Assembly: GCF_030369635.1 (NCBI RefSeq)
Contig: NZ_CP128474.1
Span: 3,038,001-3,102,000 of the forward strand
Length of the DNA: 64,000 nucleotides
From: Microbacterium arborescens
GTDB taxonomy: Bacteria; Actinomycetota; Actinomycetes; Actinomycetales; Microbacteriaceae
Direction of reading: 5' to 3'
This document shows, piece by piece, positions 53,681 through 62,045 of this stretch. Numbering within the stretch: the first letter of the stretch is position 1; every line of letters begins with the position of its first letter. The notes below the pieces were generated by a model, which searched no databases, was not told where the DNA came from, and was given only the letters and a program-made list of their open reading frames with translations. The translations under genes and the position numbers were made by a program.

Positions 53681-53998
53681 CCATGCCCCCTTCTTGGAGA
53701 CCGACGGCAGTGGGTTACGGACCATTCTGTAATACGCCGTCAACATGGTCCCCCCGGCGCCATGAGGCCCGACATGATTCAATTCGGAGCGCCTCGCCGA
53801 TCAGATTGGCTTGTTCTCCTCGGCTCGACCGCCAGCTGAGGAGAAGTGGGCGATCTGCGGCCCGAAGGCGACTCTCAGAAGGAGTCGTCGTCTGTGGTGT
53901 CGAGGCCCGACGAAGGGATGACCGGCAGGTCCTGGCTGCATTCGCCGCCGACCGGTAGAACGGATGCCGCACCGCTCGACCCGGAAGGCGAACGCCAC
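53681..53998. other. 318-bp intergenic region between divergent AraC and XRE genes
   Basis: Carries upstream signals of both genes. A minus-strand TTGACG (53738-53743) is the only -35-like hexamer I see for the AraC gene, without a convincing -10. The XRE frame stays open back to 53846, so a longer XRE start is formally possible. No RNA gene or repeat seen. Confidence 0.5.
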
Positions 53999-54835
53999 AT
54001 GATCGATCGAGACACGCTCGCCGCGTTCCTCCGGACGCGGCGAGAGACGCTGCAGCCCTCGGATGTCGGGCTCCTGCGCGGCCAGCGTCGCCGGACTCCC
54101 GGGCTGCGCCGCGAGGAGGTCGCCGCTCTCTGCAACATGTCGACGGACTACTACGCCCGTCTCGAGCGCGGCACCGGTCCCCGCCCGTCGGTGCAGATGC
54201 TCGCCGCGATCGCGCAGGGGCTGCACCTGACACTCGGCGAGCGCGACCACCTCTTCCGTCTCGCCGGACACGCGCCGCCCGCTCGCGGGCCTGCGAGCGA
54301 TCATGTCAGCCCGGGGCTGCTGCGCATCCTCGACCGCCTGCACGACACCCCCGCCGAGATCGTCACGGAGCTCGGTGAGACTCTGAGGCAGACACCGCTG
54401 AGCGTGGCGCTCGTCGGTGACGCGACCCGGCACACCGGGGACGCGCGCAGCCTCGGCTACCGCTGGTTCACCGACCCGTCCGCACGCGCGTCGTACGACG
54501 AGGCCGAGCACGCGGTGCTGTCCCGGGTGTACGCGGGCGGTCTTCGCGAGATCGTAGCCCTGCGGGGCCCATCGTCGCGCGCGGCCGGGCTGGCGGCGTC
54601 GCTCCGAGAACGCAGCGCGGAGTTCCGCTCTCTGTGGGACGCCCAGCAGGTCGGCATCGCTCCGCCCGAGGTCAAGCGGTTCCGGCATCCGGAGGTCGGC
54701 GCGCTCGAACTGCAATGCCAGACCCTCCTCGACCCGGATCAGTCGCACCGCCTGCTCGTCTACACGGCGGCGCCGGGGAGCGAGAGCCACGACAAGCTGC
54801 AGTTACTGGCCGTCATCGGCGCCGCCGCTACCTGA
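53999..54835 (+). CDS. XRE-family regulator with MmyB-like C-terminal domain
   Basis: A 278-residue protein. HTH at ~8-75 with the family text LRGQRRRTPGLRREEVAALC then STDYYARLERGTGPRPS. The C-terminal ~170 residues have the MmyB ligand-binding pattern (NxxRWFTD-like LGYRWFTDPSAR; RSLWDAQQVGI; LECQTLL-like LELQCQTLLDPD). ATG 53999 with GGAAGG upstream. Such regulators normally control an adjacent dehydrogenase, here the SDR at 54961, 125 bp downstream on the same strand. Confidence 0.92.
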   Translation: MIDRDTLAAFLRTRRETLQPSDVGLLRGQRRRTPGLRREEVAALCNMSTDYYARLERGTGPRPSVQMLAAIAQGLHLTLGERDHLFRLAGHAPPARGPASDHVSPGLLRILDRLHDTPAEIVTELGETLRQTPLSVALVGDATRHTGDARSLGYRWFTDPSARASYDEAEHAVLSRVYAGGLREIVALRGPSSRAAGLAASLRERSAEFRSLWDAQQVGIAPPEVKRFRHPEVGALELQCQTLLDPDQSHRLLVYTAAPGSESHDKLQLLAVIGAAAT

Positions 54836-54960
54836 CCCCCGGTACCCGGCCGAGGGGTGACCCGGCGATCAGTGGATGAACCGGCGCTGGATGCCGCCGG
54901 GCACCGCGATCAGCATGGAGCGAGCGGACCGTCCCGGTTCGTGTCGACGATGGAGGAACC

Positions 54961-55887
54961 ATGACCCGCGACACTGCTCCCCTCTCCGACCTGCGTGGAC
55001 GCCTCGCCGTCGTCACCGGGGCGACCGACGGCATCGGCCGGGTGATCGCAACGCGACTGGCGGCCGCCGGTGCGACCGTCGTCCTGCCGGCACGGTCGCC
55101 CGCGAAAGCCGAGGCCGCCCTCGACGGCATCCGCCGCACCGTGCCCGGTGCCGACGTCACCACACGTCCGCTCGATCTCGCCTCGCTCGACTCGGTCGCC
55201 GCGTTCACCCGCGGCCTCGAGACGGCGGGCCGCCCCGTCAATCTGCTCGTCAACAACGCCGGCGTCATGACCCCCGGGTCACGGCAGCCGACCGCGGACG
55301 GCTTCGAACTGCAATGGGGCGTCAACCACCTCGGCCACGTGGCCCTCACTCTGGGCCTGATGCCGTTGCTCCGCGCCGGCGAGGCACGCGTGACGCACCA
55401 GACGAGCGTGGCGGCCCGCTCGGGCGGACTGAACTGGGACGACCTCGACTGGCGGCGCAGCTACGACGACATGGCCGCGTACCGGCAGTCGAAGATCGCC
55501 GTCGCCCTCTTCGCCCGCGAGCTCGACGCGCGCAGCCGCGCCGGCGGATGGGGCGTGTCGAGCAACATCGCGCATCCCGGCGTCAGCCCGACGAACCTGC
55601 TCGCGGCGCAGCCCGGAATGGGCCGGGCGAAGGCGTCGCCGGGCCGGGCGCTGATCGTCGCGCTCTCGCACGTCGGCCTCGCCGGAACCGTGCCGAGCGC
55701 GGCCGAACCCGCCCTGCTCGCGGCCGCGGGACCCGACTCCCTCGGCGACGAGTTCTACGGCCCCCGTCGCGTCATCGCGGGCGCACCGCGTCGCCAGGAG
55801 TTCTGGGCGCCGTTCCGCGACCTCACCGATGGACCGCGCCTCTGGGATGCCTCGATCGAGATGATCGGCGAGCGCTTCGCGGTCTGA
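54961..55887 (+). CDS. Short-chain dehydrogenase/reductase
   Basis: A 308-residue SDR of the light-dependent protochlorophyllide reductase/retinol dehydrogenase-like subgroup. Cofactor motif [17 protein letters not shown] ([11 protein letters not shown]), Ser in HQTSVAAR, catalytic YRQSK. GGAGGAA before ATG 54961. Adjacent to the XRE/MmyB regulator, a pairing common in actinobacteria; the substrate is unknown but probably a xenobiotic or quinone-like carbonyl. Confidence 0.92.
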   Translation: MTRDTAPLSDLRGRLAVVTGATDGIGRVIATRLAAAGATVVLPARSPAKAEAALDGIRRTVPGADVTTRPLDLASLDSVAAFTRGLETAGRPVNLLVNNAGVMTPGSRQPTADGFELQWGVNHLGHVALTLGLMPLLRAGEARVTHQTSVAARSGGLNWDDLDWRRSYDDMAAYRQSKIAVALFARELDARSRAGGWGVSSNIAHPGVSPTNLLAAQPGMGRAKASPGRALIVALSHVGLAGTVPSAAEPALLAAAGPDSLGDEFYGPRRVIAGAPRRQEFWAPFRDLTDGPRLWDASIEMIGERFAV

Positions 55888-55937
55888 GCGGAGCCCAGCA
55901 CCGAGGCGGGTCGCGGAAGGCGCGGTGACGCGCTGAA

Positions 55938-56834
55938 TCAGCCCGGACCGTCGCTCGCCGCGGCGAGGAGGGGCACGATCACGTCGGTCACGGGCGTAGG
56001 GATGCCGTGCTCCCGGCCGCGACGCCGGATCACCGCGTTGCGCGCATCCCATTCGAGAGGCCGCCCGGCCTCGCGGTCGGCGAGGATCGACGTGCCCATA
56101 TCGTCGGGGAACGCTCGGAACCGCTCCAGCATCCGATCCGGCTCGTCGTCGGGAAGGGCGGCGCCGCAGGCGCGGGCCACCGCGAGGCCTTCCTGGAGGT
56201 ACGCGAGCGCGAGGTCGCCGACATCTTGCCGCCGGAACATCCCGGCCCGGCGCCCCGTCAGCGCCATGAGGCCCGCGACGGCGTTCTGGAGGAGTTTGCG
56301 CCACGCGAGCGTGGTGAAGTCGTCGGAGACGGCGAACTCGCACGCGGTCGCGTCGAGGGCATCACCGACCCGCTCCGCGCCGTCGCTCTGCGGGACGGTG
56401 AACCGGGGCTCACCGCGCAAGCGCACGCTGCCGTCGGGGCGGCGCTCCGCGGGTGACCAGACGATCGCCGGCAACACGGTCGACTCGGGCACCAGCGGAC
56501 CTACCCTCTCGACCTGCTCGATGCCGTTCTGCAGCACGCAGACGATGGTCGACGGCCCGCACAGCGCAGCGAGCCACGCCGCGGCAGCATCCGTCTGCGT
56601 CGCCTTCACCGCGAGGAAGACGAGATCCATCGCACCGGGCGAGTGCGCGGGGTCGGTCAGTACCGGGCCGGGAACGACGATCGAGCCATGTGCCGTGTCG
56701 AGGCGCAGATCGCGACGGGGCGAGCGGCCGGCGACGAGCACAGGTCTCCCGGCGTCGTGGAGCAGCGCCGCGATCACCGTGCCGATGGCGCCAGGACCGA
56801 TCACCGCGATCCTCGGTGCTGCGGATCCAGTCAT
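55938..56834 (-). CDS. panE: Ketopantoate reductase (2-dehydropantoate 2-reductase) family
   Basis: A 298-residue NADPH enzyme of the PanE/ApbA family, reducing 2-dehydropantoate to pantoate for coenzyme A. Rossmann motif IAVIGPGAIGTVIA, LAVKATQT, VLQNGIEQ, catalytic lysine in WRKLLQNAVAGL and the C-terminal SILADREAGRPLEWDA. The start is ATG 56834 with TAGCGT (56841-56846) six bases upstream, inside the end of the last lipoprotein gene, so it may be read from its own leaderless promoter. A paralogue with another substrate is possible. Confidence 0.88.
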   Translation of the reverse strand: MTGSAAPRIAVIGPGAIGTVIAALLHDAGRPVLVAGRSPRRDLRLDTAHGSIVVPGPVLTDPAHSPGAMDLVFLAVKATQTDAAAAWLAALCGPSTIVCVLQNGIEQVERVGPLVPESTVLPAIVWSPAERRPDGSVRLRGEPRFTVPQSDGAERVGDALDATACEFAVSDDFTTLAWRKLLQNAVAGLMALTGRRAGMFRRQDVGDLALAYLQEGLAVARACGAALPDDEPDRMLERFRAFPDDMGTSILADREAGRPLEWDARNAVIRRRGREHGIPTPVTDVIVPLLAAASDGPG

Positions 56835-56843
56835 GCCGGCACG

Positions 56844-57434
56844 CTATCGCGCCGGCGGCTGCGGCGGAATCTCGCGGTTCACAAGCACCTGCTCGCTATC
56901 CTCGCCGGCCTTGGGTTGATACCCAACGGGTGATGGAGTAGCCACCCGGACTCGGGCAACCCCGACCGTACGGCCGTCCAGATCGATCACCTGGACGTCG
57001 AGGAGCATACCGCTGGAGTGCTGCAATGCGATGGCGGGCACCGATACCTCGACCGTCTCGAACTCACGGAACCCGTCGCCCAGACGATCCGGGAGCGCTT
57101 CGATGAAGGCCGATCCGTCGAATCCCTCCTCAGGGGCAACTGTCCAGCGCGTCGAGTAGTAGAACGAGTTTTCGGCGCACTCCAGGTAGGGCGAGTTGGA
57201 CGGCAGGACCTCAGGAACCCCGCCGGGAACCTCATCCGCGACGCGCTGCATCATCGCGTCCGTATCAGCACGCACCTCATCGATCGTCGGCTGACCTGCC
57301 ATGACACAACCAGTGATCGTCGTCGCTGCCAACGCGAGTATCGCTGAAAGCGCGGTGCCTTTCGCGCGCCTCGCGGGAGGCGTCTCGGAAGCGGCGTCTG
57401 CGCCGTGCGGTGGTCTCGTCAAGGTGGGGCTCAT
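56844..57434 (-). CDS. Lipoprotein array, member 6 (altered C-terminus)
   Basis: A 196-residue lipoprotein. Lipobox ITGC (~40-43) after a long n-region (MSPTLTRPPHGADAASETPP). The mature part is nearly identical to member 4 up to DLDGRTV, then the tail diverges to a different ~43-residue sequence ending IPPQPPAR and loses the family's closing Cys-Gly motif. The start overlaps the pseudogene stop as ATGA. Last of the array. It arose by duplication of members 3-4; the new tail suggests a recombination joint at about 56964. Confidence 0.85.
   Translation of the reverse strand: MSPTLTRPPHGADAASETPPARRAKGTALSAILALAATTITGCVMAGQPTIDEVRADTDAMMQRVADEVPGGVPEVLPSNSPYLECAENSFYYSTRWTVAPEEGFDGSAFIEALPDRLGDGFREFETVEVSVPAIALQHSSGMLLDVQVIDLDGRTVGVARVRVATPSPVGYQPKAGEDSEQVLVNREIPPQPPAR
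56964..57301. repeat. Lipoprotein array direct repeat, copy 1
   Basis: Matches 57754-58091 (offset 790 bp) with fewer than a dozen mismatches by eye. Weaker similarity continues upstream on both copies into the 3' end of the preceding gene, showing the duplicated unit spanned a gene boundary. Confidence 0.9.
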
Positions 57435-57661
57435 CTCGCCGGAGGCTGTCCTGTCCCGCAGGGAGTCAGACCGAGCACGGGTCAGGGGGTGACGACCTCC
57501 ACAACCCCACCCGGAACCTCGTCCGCGATCGGCTGCAGGACAGCCTCGGTTTCAGCCTTCACCTGCTCGAGCGTCGGTTGCTCCGCTGCACAACCCAACA
57601 GGGCCAAGGCTGCCAGCGCGCCGATAAAGGTCACCGGCCGGGCGGGAGCAATGCGAGGCAT
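57431..57661 (-). pseudogene. Lipoprotein array, member 5, internally deleted
   Basis: ATG 57661 opens a 59-codon frame with lipobox LLGC and the family helix (AEQPTLEQVKAETEAVLQPI, ADEVPGGVVEVVTP), then TGA at 57482-57484. Reading on in the same frame gives the family C-terminus GLTPCGTGQPPAR and a stop at 57431 that overlaps the next ATG. The ~95-residue core found in member 3 is missing, so this is a duplicate that lost its middle. Confidence 0.85.
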
Positions 57662-57699
57662 CGTCTCACCTGGACAACCGTCACGTCGGGCGGCTTCGG

Positions 57700-58224
57700 C
57701 TACTCCGCAGGCGGTTCCCCTTCACCGCACGCAGAGACGCCCAGCAGGGAGACGACCGTACGGCCGTCCAGATCGATCACCTGGACGTCGAGGAGCATAC
57801 CGCTGGAGTGCTTCAATGCGATGGCGGGCACCGATACCTCGACCGTCTCGAACTCACGGAACCCGTCGCCCAGACGATCCGGGAGCGCTTCGATGAAGGC
57901 CGATCCGTCGAATCCCTCCTCAGGGGCAACTGTCCAGCGCGTCGAGTAGTAGAACGAGTTTTCGGCGCACTTCCAATAGGGCGAGTCGGACGGCAGGACC
58001 TCCGGAACCCCGCCGGGAACCTCATCCGCGACGCGCTGCATCATCGCGTCCGTATCAGCACGCACCTCATCGATCGTCGGCCGACCTGCCATCACGCACC
58101 CCGTCATCGTCGTTGCAGCCAACGCGAGGAGCAGACAAAGCGCGACGCCTTTCGCGCGCCTCGAGGGAGACATCTCCGAAGCCGCGTCTGCGCCGCACGG
58201 GCGTCTCGCCAAGGTGGGGATCAT
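57700..58224 (-). CDS. Lipoprotein array, member 4
   Basis: A 174-residue lipoprotein with lipobox MTGC (~40-43) after an unusually long n-region (MIPTLARRPCGADAASEMSP). Family features: helix PTIDEVRADTDAMMQRVADE, VPGG, a cysteine (YWKCAENSFYYSTRW), GFDGSAFIEALPDRLG, a core with ALKHSSGMLLDVQVIDLDGR and closing Cys (VSACGEGE), so a disulfide is likely. It overlaps member 3 as ATGA. Anchored outside the membrane; role unknown. Confidence 0.88.
   Translation of the reverse strand: MIPTLARRPCGADAASEMSPSRRAKGVALCLLLALAATTMTGCVMAGRPTIDEVRADTDAMMQRVADEVPGGVPEVLPSDSPYWKCAENSFYYSTRWTVAPEEGFDGSAFIEALPDRLGDGFREFETVEVSVPAIALKHSSGMLLDVQVIDLDGRTVVSLLGVSACGEGEPPAE
57754..58091. repeat. Lipoprotein array direct repeat, copy 2
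   Basis: Source or sister of 56964-57301, lying in member 4. Confidence 0.9.
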
Positions 58225-58700
58225 CTCGCCGCGGGCTCCCCTGCCCCACAGGGAGTCAGACCGAGCAGGTCGACAACGATACTTCCGTCGATCTCGAGAA
58301 CCTGAACGTCGAGGACAGTGCCGCCCGAGTGGTCCAAAGCGACAGCAGGCGACGTGATGTCAACCGTCTCAGCGACCACGAAGTCCTCGCCCAAACGTCC
58401 AGGAAGCGCATCGACGAACGCTTCTCCGTCGAATCCCGGCCCCGGCGTGACTCCCCACTGGATGGTCGCGTAGTACGTGCCGTCGCCACAATTCCGGTAG
58501 GACGGGTTGGGGGTGTCGACCGTCACGACACCGCCTGGCACTTCATCCGCAATCCGCTGCAGTAGCGCCTCGGTCTCAGCCCGCGCCTCTTCGAGCGTCG
58601 GTCGCTCCACCACTGCACAGCCCGCCATAGCGGTGGCTGTCAGCGCCACAATGAGGAGGGTCGACAGAGTACGCGTGGGGGTCATCAGATATCCGCTCAT
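58221..58700 (-). CDS. Lipoprotein array, member 3
   Basis: A 159-residue lipoprotein. Lipobox MAGC with signal TPTRTLSTLLIVALTATAMA. The mature part has RPTLEEARAETEALLQRIAD, VPGGVVTVDTP, cysteine in YRNCGDGTYY, GFDGEAFVDALPGRLGEDFV, VVAETVDITSP, ALDHSGGTVLDVQVLEIDG and LLGLTPCGAGEPAAR. The start is uncertain: 58700 has GAGGGG at good distance; 58685 gives a shorter signal. It follows member 2 by 13 bp. Confidence 0.87.
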   Translation of the reverse strand: MSGYLMTPTRTLSTLLIVALTATAMAGCAVVERPTLEEARAETEALLQRIADEVPGGVVTVDTPNPSYRNCGDGTYYATIQWGVTPGPGFDGEAFVDALPGRLGEDFVVAETVDITSPAVALDHSGGTVLDVQVLEIDGSIVVDLLGLTPCGAGEPAAR

Positions 58701-58713
58701 CGGCGGCATCCCC

Positions 58714-59178
58714 TCACTCTGCCTCAGGCTCGCCATCGCCGCATGGCGCGAGCCCAAGAACGTCCACGACGATGTCGTCTTCGGTCCCGAGTACCTTGAC
58801 GTCGAGGACAGCCCCGCTGGCGTGATTGAAGGCCACCGCTGGGGACCTGATGTCCACCGTCTCGGCGACCACGTAATCGGAACCCAGGCGGCCGGGGAGT
58901 GCGTCGACGAATGCTTCGCCGTCGAAACCAGGCTGCGGGGTGACCGCCCAGCGGTTGATGGAGTAGTACCCACCGCCATCGCAAGCGAGGTAGGCCGAGT
59001 CGGGAGTTCGCACCTCAACGCGGCCCTGCGGGACCTCGTCCGCAATTCGTTGCATCGCGGCCTCAGTATCAGCCCGCGCCTGTTCGAGCGTCGGCCGCCC
59101 TGCCGTCGCACACCCCACCATCGTCATTCCTGCCAGCGTCAGAACTGCAGTGACCGACACTGCATGGGAACGCTTCAT
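58714..59178 (-). CDS. Lipoprotein array, member 2
   Basis: A 154-residue lipoprotein from ATG 59178 (MKRSHAVSVTAVLTLAGMTM, lipobox MVGC). It shares with member 1 the text VEVRTPDSAYLACDGGGYYS, INRW, GFDGEAFVDALPGRLGSDYV and VVAETVDI, and ends LGLAPCGDGEPEAE. Cysteines in ACDGG and APCGD probably pair. Only 4 bp separate it from member 1. Confidence 0.88.
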   Translation of the reverse strand: MKRSHAVSVTAVLTLAGMTMVGCATAGRPTLEQARADTEAAMQRIADEVPQGRVEVRTPDSAYLACDGGGYYSINRWAVTPQPGFDGEAFVDALPGRLGSDYVVAETVDIRSPAVAFNHASGAVLDVKVLGTEDDIVVDVLGLAPCGDGEPEAE

Positions 59179-59182
59179 CGGT

Positions 59183-59653
59183 TCACTGCCCTTCGGCCGG
59201 TGGCTCGCCATCGCCGCATGGGGCGAGACTGAGAAGATCGACGACAACACCGCCGTCCGACCCAAGGACCACGACGTCGAGGACCGCGCCGCTGACGTGG
59301 TTGAGGGCCACAGCTGGGGACTTGATGTCCACCGTCTCGGCCACGACGAAGTCATCACCCAGGCGCGCCGGCAGCGCGTCGACGAACGCTTCACCGTCGA
59401 ACTCGGGCCCCGGCGTTACGACCCAATGATTGATCGAGTAATACCCGCCACCGTCACAGGCCAGGTAGGCCGAATCAGGGGTACGGACCTCGACAACACC
59501 ATCGGGAACCTCGTCCGCAATCTGCTGCAACACGGCCTGAGTCTCAGCCCGCGCTGCTTCGAGCGTCGGCCGTCCTGCCATCGCACACCCCGCCATTGTC
59601 ATACCCGCCAAAGCCAGAACCACTCCCGCAGCGACTCCTCGCGCTAGCCTCAC
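59183..59653 (-). CDS. Lipoprotein array, member 1
   Basis: A 156-residue lipoprotein. GTG 59653 overlaps the effector stop as GTGA. Lipobox MAGC (~20-23) with a compact signal (MRLARGVAAGVVLALAGMTM). The mature part has AGRPTLEAARAETQAVLQQI, VEVRTPDSAYLACDGGGYYS, EFDGEAFVDALPARLGDDFV, ALNHVSGAVLDVVVLGSDGG and LAPCGDGEPPAEGQ. Translational coupling to the WXG/hydrolase gene argues for a shared function, for example immunity or surface retention of the effector. Confidence 0.9.
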   Translation of the reverse strand: MRLARGVAAGVVLALAGMTMAGCAMAGRPTLEAARAETQAVLQQIADEVPDGVVEVRTPDSAYLACDGGGYYSINHWVVTPGPEFDGEAFVDALPARLGDDFVVAETVDIKSPAVALNHVSGAVLDVVVLGSDGGVVVDLLSLAPCGDGEPPAEGQ

Positions 59654-61404
59654 CGGTCGACCACCTCCAGGAAGATGCGTCGCAGATGACGATGCGTCTG
59701 GAGATTCACGGACGGATCCGGTGAGATGACGTCTCCGTGTTGTCCGAAGGGACGAAAGCCCGCGAACCCGGAGTTGAGCTCGGTGAAGCCGTTCTCTTCA
59801 CTGGCGGTCACGGCGTATCCGAACGGGTCGACTTGCATCCCGTCGAGCGCCCGGTTGATGTCGGTGGGGCCTTGGATGGCGTAGTAGGCGGTGCCGTCTT
59901 GCGGTTCCCACCCGTCCAGCATCCCGATGCCCGCCAGGACCACTCGAGCTTGGAAGTCAGCGCCCAGCCGCTCGGCTTGACCGCCAGGGCTCGACCCGAA
60001 TGAGTGCTCAACAGAGAGGAGAGGTGTCGAGTCGGTGATGACATCCAGTTCCTCCTCGAACGCCGCGTAACGGCTGCCGAGCGGCAGAGCCCACAGGTTC
60101 ACCTGCGGCCCCAATACCGCCACTTCCGGCGGAGCGAGGTTAGGGAAGAACCCTTGCTTGAGGACGAAGCCCGCCACCTCCACACCATCAGGGGGATACT
60201 CGACCATCCGCCGCGTCAGGGCTGTCAGCCCCTCGCCGGCGGTGGAGGAGTAGAAGCTCTCCATCGACGTGTTGGTGCCGGGCATGAAACTCATGATGAC
60301 ATCCGCTTTCGCGACGTCACCGAACATCTCGATGATCTGCTGCCGGTCCCGGTCGTAGTGATAGAGCGACACGTCTCCTACGACCACGCGCTCGAGGTAC
60401 GCGATCTCGGAGTCAAGAGCCGCAAGCCGGTCAACGTACTGCTGCTCGTTGAACTGGTGGATGATCTGCCTCAACAGCCACGGGTTGGCCAGCCTGGAAG
60501 GAGGGCCAAGGGTCGGCGGACCCTCACCGGTGAGCAGGCTTCGCTCCCGCAGGAGGCCCTCCAGATTCGCCGCGGCCACGAGACGATTCGCCGCTTCGCG
60601 AACGACAGCCGGGATGCCGCCGAGGGTTCCGATCAGCTCGGGGATACCGTTCACCAGCAGAGCCCGAGTTCCATCGACGAGCGCTCCCCACCAGGTGGCG
60701 ACCTCCGCCGCCGGAGCGCTGCGGATCTGGTCGAGGACCTCAGGATGCACCGCGACAAATGCCCGAAGGTCAGCCTCCGACATCGATGCGACCAGCGTCA
60801 GCAGCCCGCCCCGTGGAATAGCCGCAGCACCTCCGCGAGCGAACACTCCCAGCGCGCCTCGGACGTCCCGGGATGACAGCGCTGAGATCAGTGCGTCGTC
60901 GGCTGCGGCGCGCCTCTCGCACAGCGCATCCCATTCCGCCTCCACGGCGTCGAGAGCATCCCGGGTGTCGCCGAGCTCGATCTCCAACGCGCGAGCGCGA
61001 GCGACCGGCTCGGGAAACGAGACGTAGTTGTTCGACGACTCTGCACGCGCAACCCGCAGCTGCCCACGGAGCTCCTCGCGCTCATCCTCGACAACAGCCC
61101 GGCGCCGGGCGAGCGAGTCCTGCTCGTCCTTGATCGCGCGAACCACCTCCGCGTAGCCCCTCAGCGCACCGGCCGCGGCGCTCATGCCCGTCGCGAGCAC
61201 CAGCAGATCGGGCTCCACCGCCGCCACCTGCCGTTGGAAAGCATCGTGAGCTTCGCCCGACCACGACGAACCGGATGCCGCCTCCGCTGCGGAACGAACG
61301 CTCGCCTGCGACGAACGGATACTCTCTGCCCGCTCACCCCAGTCATCGGCCATGGCCGCCATCGCGGAAGGGTCGCCGGCACCAGGGTCATTCCGGTCGA
61401 CCAT
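59650..61404 (-). CDS. WXG-domain protein fused to alpha/beta hydrolase (DUF1023-like), putative ESX effector
   Basis: A 584-residue protein. The N-terminal WXG100-like domain (~1-100) has the W-S-G turn in ASGSSWSGEAHDAFQRQVA. A coiled-coil/helical middle follows (~100-190: RRRAVVEDEREELRGQLRVA), then a linker. The C-terminal alpha/beta-hydrolase domain of DUF1023 type (~370-520) has VIMSFMPGTNTSMESFYSST, nucleophile elbow EHSFGSSPGGQ and GIGMLDGWEP. Such fusions are likely exported by type VII secretion and act on the envelope or on a competitor. It overlaps both neighbours (TGATG with the partner, GTGA with lipoprotein 1). Confidence 0.87.
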   Translation of the reverse strand: MVDRNDPGAGDPSAMAAMADDWGERAESIRSSQASVRSAAEAASGSSWSGEAHDAFQRQVAAVEPDLLVLATGMSAAAGALRGYAEVVRAIKDEQDSLARRRAVVEDEREELRGQLRVARAESSNNYVSFPEPVARARALEIELGDTRDALDAVEAEWDALCERRAAADDALISALSSRDVRGALGVFARGGAAAIPRGGLLTLVASMSEADLRAFVAVHPEVLDQIRSAPAAEVATWWGALVDGTRALLVNGIPELIGTLGGIPAVVREAANRLVAAANLEGLLRERSLLTGEGPPTLGPPSRLANPWLLRQIIHQFNEQQYVDRLAALDSEIAYLERVVVGDVSLYHYDRDRQQIIEMFGDVAKADVIMSFMPGTNTSMESFYSSTAGEGLTALTRRMVEYPPDGVEVAGFVLKQGFFPNLAPPEVAVLGPQVNLWALPLGSRYAAFEEELDVITDSTPLLSVEHSFGSSPGGQAERLGADFQARVVLAGIGMLDGWEPQDGTAYYAIQGPTDINRALDGMQVDPFGYAVTASEENGFTELNSGFAGFRPFGQHGDVISPDPSVNLQTHRHLRRIFLEVVDR

Positions 61405-61673
61405 CAGTACGCCATGACTCCGTCGAGATGAGTGAACTCGTTCGCCGACACCTCCGGGCGCCGACCAACGGTCACTAGCGTCTCGCTCGCGACTTCCGCG
61501 CGGATGCTGTGCTCGGTCGCGACGTCCTGCAGGACAGACGCGACCTCGTTCGATCCGAACACGCTCTCGCTGACATATCCCAGCTCGCCGGAGTTCCTCA
61601 CAGCACGGCCCGCCGCGCCGATCGTGGTTGCCGACGAGCGAAGCGTGTCGAAATCCACGGAAACGTCGGTCAT
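61404..61673 (-). CDS. Small ESX partner protein
   Basis: An 89-residue helical protein, MTDVSVDFDTLRSSATTIGA and on, ATG 61673 with a strong G-rich ribosome site (GGGGGGG). The size and position, directly ahead of a WXG-effector gene with a one-base TGATG overlap, fit the small helical partner that forms a targeting heterodimer with the effector. It lacks a W-x-G turn. First gene of the lipoprotein-array operon. Confidence 0.78.
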   Translation of the reverse strand: MTDVSVDFDTLRSSATTIGAAGRAVRNSGELGYVSESVFGSNEVASVLQDVATEHSIRAEVASETLVTVGRRPEVSANEFTHLDGVMAY

Positions 61674-61697
61674 GCCACCCCCCCTCAAGGCATCACC

Positions 61698-61741
61698 AGC
61701 CTACGAACGCAGTCGAAAAAGCGAATCACCCGAACGGGTGA
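61698..61741 (-). promoter_or_regulatory. Putative promoter/operator of ESX-lipoprotein operon
   Basis: -10-like TAGGCT (61698-61703 on the minus strand). The perfect palindrome TCACCCG-AA-CGGGTGA (61726-61741) lies where the -35 would be. This suggests an activator or repressor site for the whole operon. Confidence 0.4.
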
Positions 61742-61841
61742 ATCCTTCGGACGCGGCACGAAACGACAAGCCACGGTAGGCGAGCCCTGGGAATCAGCGG
61801 GCTATCCCTGGCACAGGCACCACACGTGCCTCGCGTCCGAC

Positions 61842-62040
61842 GTCGGCTCGATCCTCAGCGGTGTCGCCATCATCGGAGCTGCCAGGTCGCGTACGTGTCG
61901 GTCGACGTAGCGCTCATGACCGAGGTGTTGCCCTCGTTCGAGGAGGCAGGCAAGGGCCTCGGCATCGTCGCCCTCTCGTACCAGGTTCGGCAACTGATGA
62001 TCCCCGTGATCGCGCTCCCCCTTCTGGCCGCCGGCGGAGG
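61842..62040 (+). pseudogene. Relic of an MFS transporter gene
   Basis: SGVAIIGAA in one frame continues, after a frameshift near 61880, as VAYVSVDVALMTEVLPSFEE and LGIVALSYQVRQLMIPVIAL. This matches the tenth to eleventh membrane segments of MFS proteins such as 21359-22543 ([13 protein letters not shown]). No start, no upstream part and no normal end. It abuts the monooxygenase stop. Confidence 0.7.
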
Positions 62041-62045
62041 GGCGG

